A DNA stretch of 64,000 nucleotides from the NCBI GenBank assembly GCA_905339155.1, contig CAJPFJ010000024.1:23543-87542 (forward strand), read 5' to 3'. Positions 63,541 to 64,000 of this stretch are shown here, piece after piece. Below the pieces are notes generated by a model. It made no database searches and was not told the origin of the DNA. It saw only the letters and a program-made list of their open reading frames with translations. The translations under genes and the position numbers were made by a program. The DNA is from Methanosarcinales archaeon. GTDB taxonomy: Archaea; Halobacteriota; Methanosarcinia; Methanosarcinales; Methanoperedenaceae. How positions within the stretch are numbered: position 1 is the stretch's first letter; the number at the start of each line of letters is the position of its first letter.

Positions 63541-63575
63541 AGAGAAGTCCCCTTCTGAGAGGGAGGGGATGAATC
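63541..63575 (+). other. Possible right end / guide-RNA scaffold of an IS200/IS605 element
   Basis: GAAG before a hairpin TCCCCTTC-TGAGAG-GGAGGGGA (63548-63569), then TGAATCG. IS200/IS605 right ends and TnpB guide-RNA scaffolds often end in GAAGCCCC...GGGG(T/A)xGAAT-like hairpins. It lies upstream of the tnpB gene at 63698, so it would belong to a previous, lost copy. Confidence 0.35.
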
Positions 63576-63594
63576 GTACCCCCTTGGAATCGTA

Positions 63595-63644
63595 ATGCCT
63601 ATCTCAGAAAAGCAATTGTCAAGATTGGATTTTGAGATAGGCAT
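63595..63644. repeat. 12-bp inverted repeat before tnpB
   Basis: ATGCCTATCTCA (63595-63606) and TGAGATAGGCAT (63633-63644) are perfect inverted repeats with a 26-nt loop. TTGTCAAGATTGGA within the loop (63616-63629) recurs at 63677-63690. This may be the left end of the tnpB element. Confidence 0.65.
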
Positions 63645-63697
63645 AAGATATATAATGTGATAAGACAATATAATGTTTGTCAAGATTGGAGATTAGT

Positions 63698-64000
63698 ATG
63701 CAACTAACTGAAAGAGTCAGGATATACCCAACACAGGAACAGGAAGATGTATTGTGGTATCTTTCAGAGCAATGCAGACTGATCTATAACTTTGCTCTTG
63801 CAGAACGAAGAAAAGAGTGGATACTCAATAACCTTAGAGCGGATTTTGAAGTATTCCCTTGGGGAAAACCATATTATAGCGTTGGTTACAAAAAACAACA
63901 AAACGATTTGCCGAAGACAAAAGAAAAGTATCCAAAATATAAAGCTGTATATTCAAAAGTTTTGCAGATGGCTATTCGAACACTCAATGCTGATTACAAT
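63698..64000 (+). CDS. tnpB: TnpB (IS200/IS605 RNA-guided nuclease), N-terminal part only
   Basis: The frame opens at ATG 63698 and is still open at the window edge (101 codons). It reads MQLTERVRIYPTQEQEDVLW, then CRLIYNFALAERRKEW and KTKEKYPKYKAVYSKVLQMA. This is the N-terminal region (PTxEQ...CRxxYNxALxxR) of OrfB/TnpB. The RuvC catalytic part lies beyond the edge. No tnpA gene is seen upstream. Confidence 0.85.
   Translation, partial: MQLTERVRIYPTQEQEDVLWYLSEQCRLIYNFALAERRKEWILNNLRADFEVFPWGKPYYSVGYKKQQNDLPKTKEKYPKYKAVYSKVLQMAIRTLNADYN

Overview
The window looks like chromosomal DNA of a methanogen-related archaeon of the Methanosarcinales type. An anaerobic methane oxidiser such as Candidatus Methanoperedens fits well, but this is inferred from gene content and no marker gene proves it. 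Pointers are several heterodisulfide-reductase (Hdr) modules, archaeal three-gene glutamate synthase, an MsvR-type redox regulator, nifH-nifI1-nifI2-nifD-nifK order, an archaellum ArlCD protein, TATA-box promoters and a tRNA-Asp without encoded CCA.

Layout. 1-4.3 kb (minus): a gene cut by the window edge, a small membrane protein, a DUF2064 transferase, a methyltransferase, a radical SAM/SPASM protein and a membrane protein, with a family 2 glycosyltransferase divergent at 4.4 kb. 5-8 kb: a rubredoxin-flavodoxin between two copies of a Cys-rich DUF2769 gene, a second copy of the small membrane protein, a secreted-repeat lipoprotein and tRNA-Asp. 8.2-11.9 kb: a sensory operon (winged helix, response regulator, Cache histidine kinase, and a substrate-binding protein whose halves are in permuted order). 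12-21.9 kb: a possible structured RNA, uvrC, two tiny Cys-rich proteins, an MsvR-like regulator with its operator, an RNA-methyltransferase-like gene, an hdrBC pair, a TnpB remnant, htpX-pspAB-rnhA. 22-36.5 kb: a motility and chemotaxis island with ArlCD, a KaiC-like ATPase, five chemoreceptors, two intact cheW and one destroyed cheW. Most transcription units there begin with the same promoter module (two TTCACA half-sites, then a TATA box). The island also holds a decayed gamma-carbonic anhydrase gene and a 625-bp insertion. 36.6-44.4 kb: an export operon with two ABC systems and secreted beta-sandwich proteins. 44.4-63.1 kb: a nitrogen and redox island with glnK-GNAT-amt, nifH-I1-I2-D-K-fdx, a CBS protein, a flavin-binding-like protein, TauE, glutamate synthase co-transcribed with an HdrB-HdrC fusion, divergent hdrCBA and a geranylgeranyl-reductase-like flavoprotein. 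63.1-64 kb: transposon debris and the start of a tnpB gene that leaves the window.

How it fits together. Amt and GlnK take up ammonium and sense nitrogen state; the Mo-type nitrogenase, with its NifI1/NifI2 switch, makes ammonium; glutamate synthase assimilates it. The Hdr modules beside these genes suggest that nitrogen assimilation is wired into thiol/ferredoxin electron flow. The most novel items are the permuted binding protein, the shared chemotaxis promoter module, the HdrBC-glutamate synthase operon, the HdrA with a cysteine-free MvhD-like tail, and the insertion in cheW. All calls come from reading the sequence; no database search was possible.
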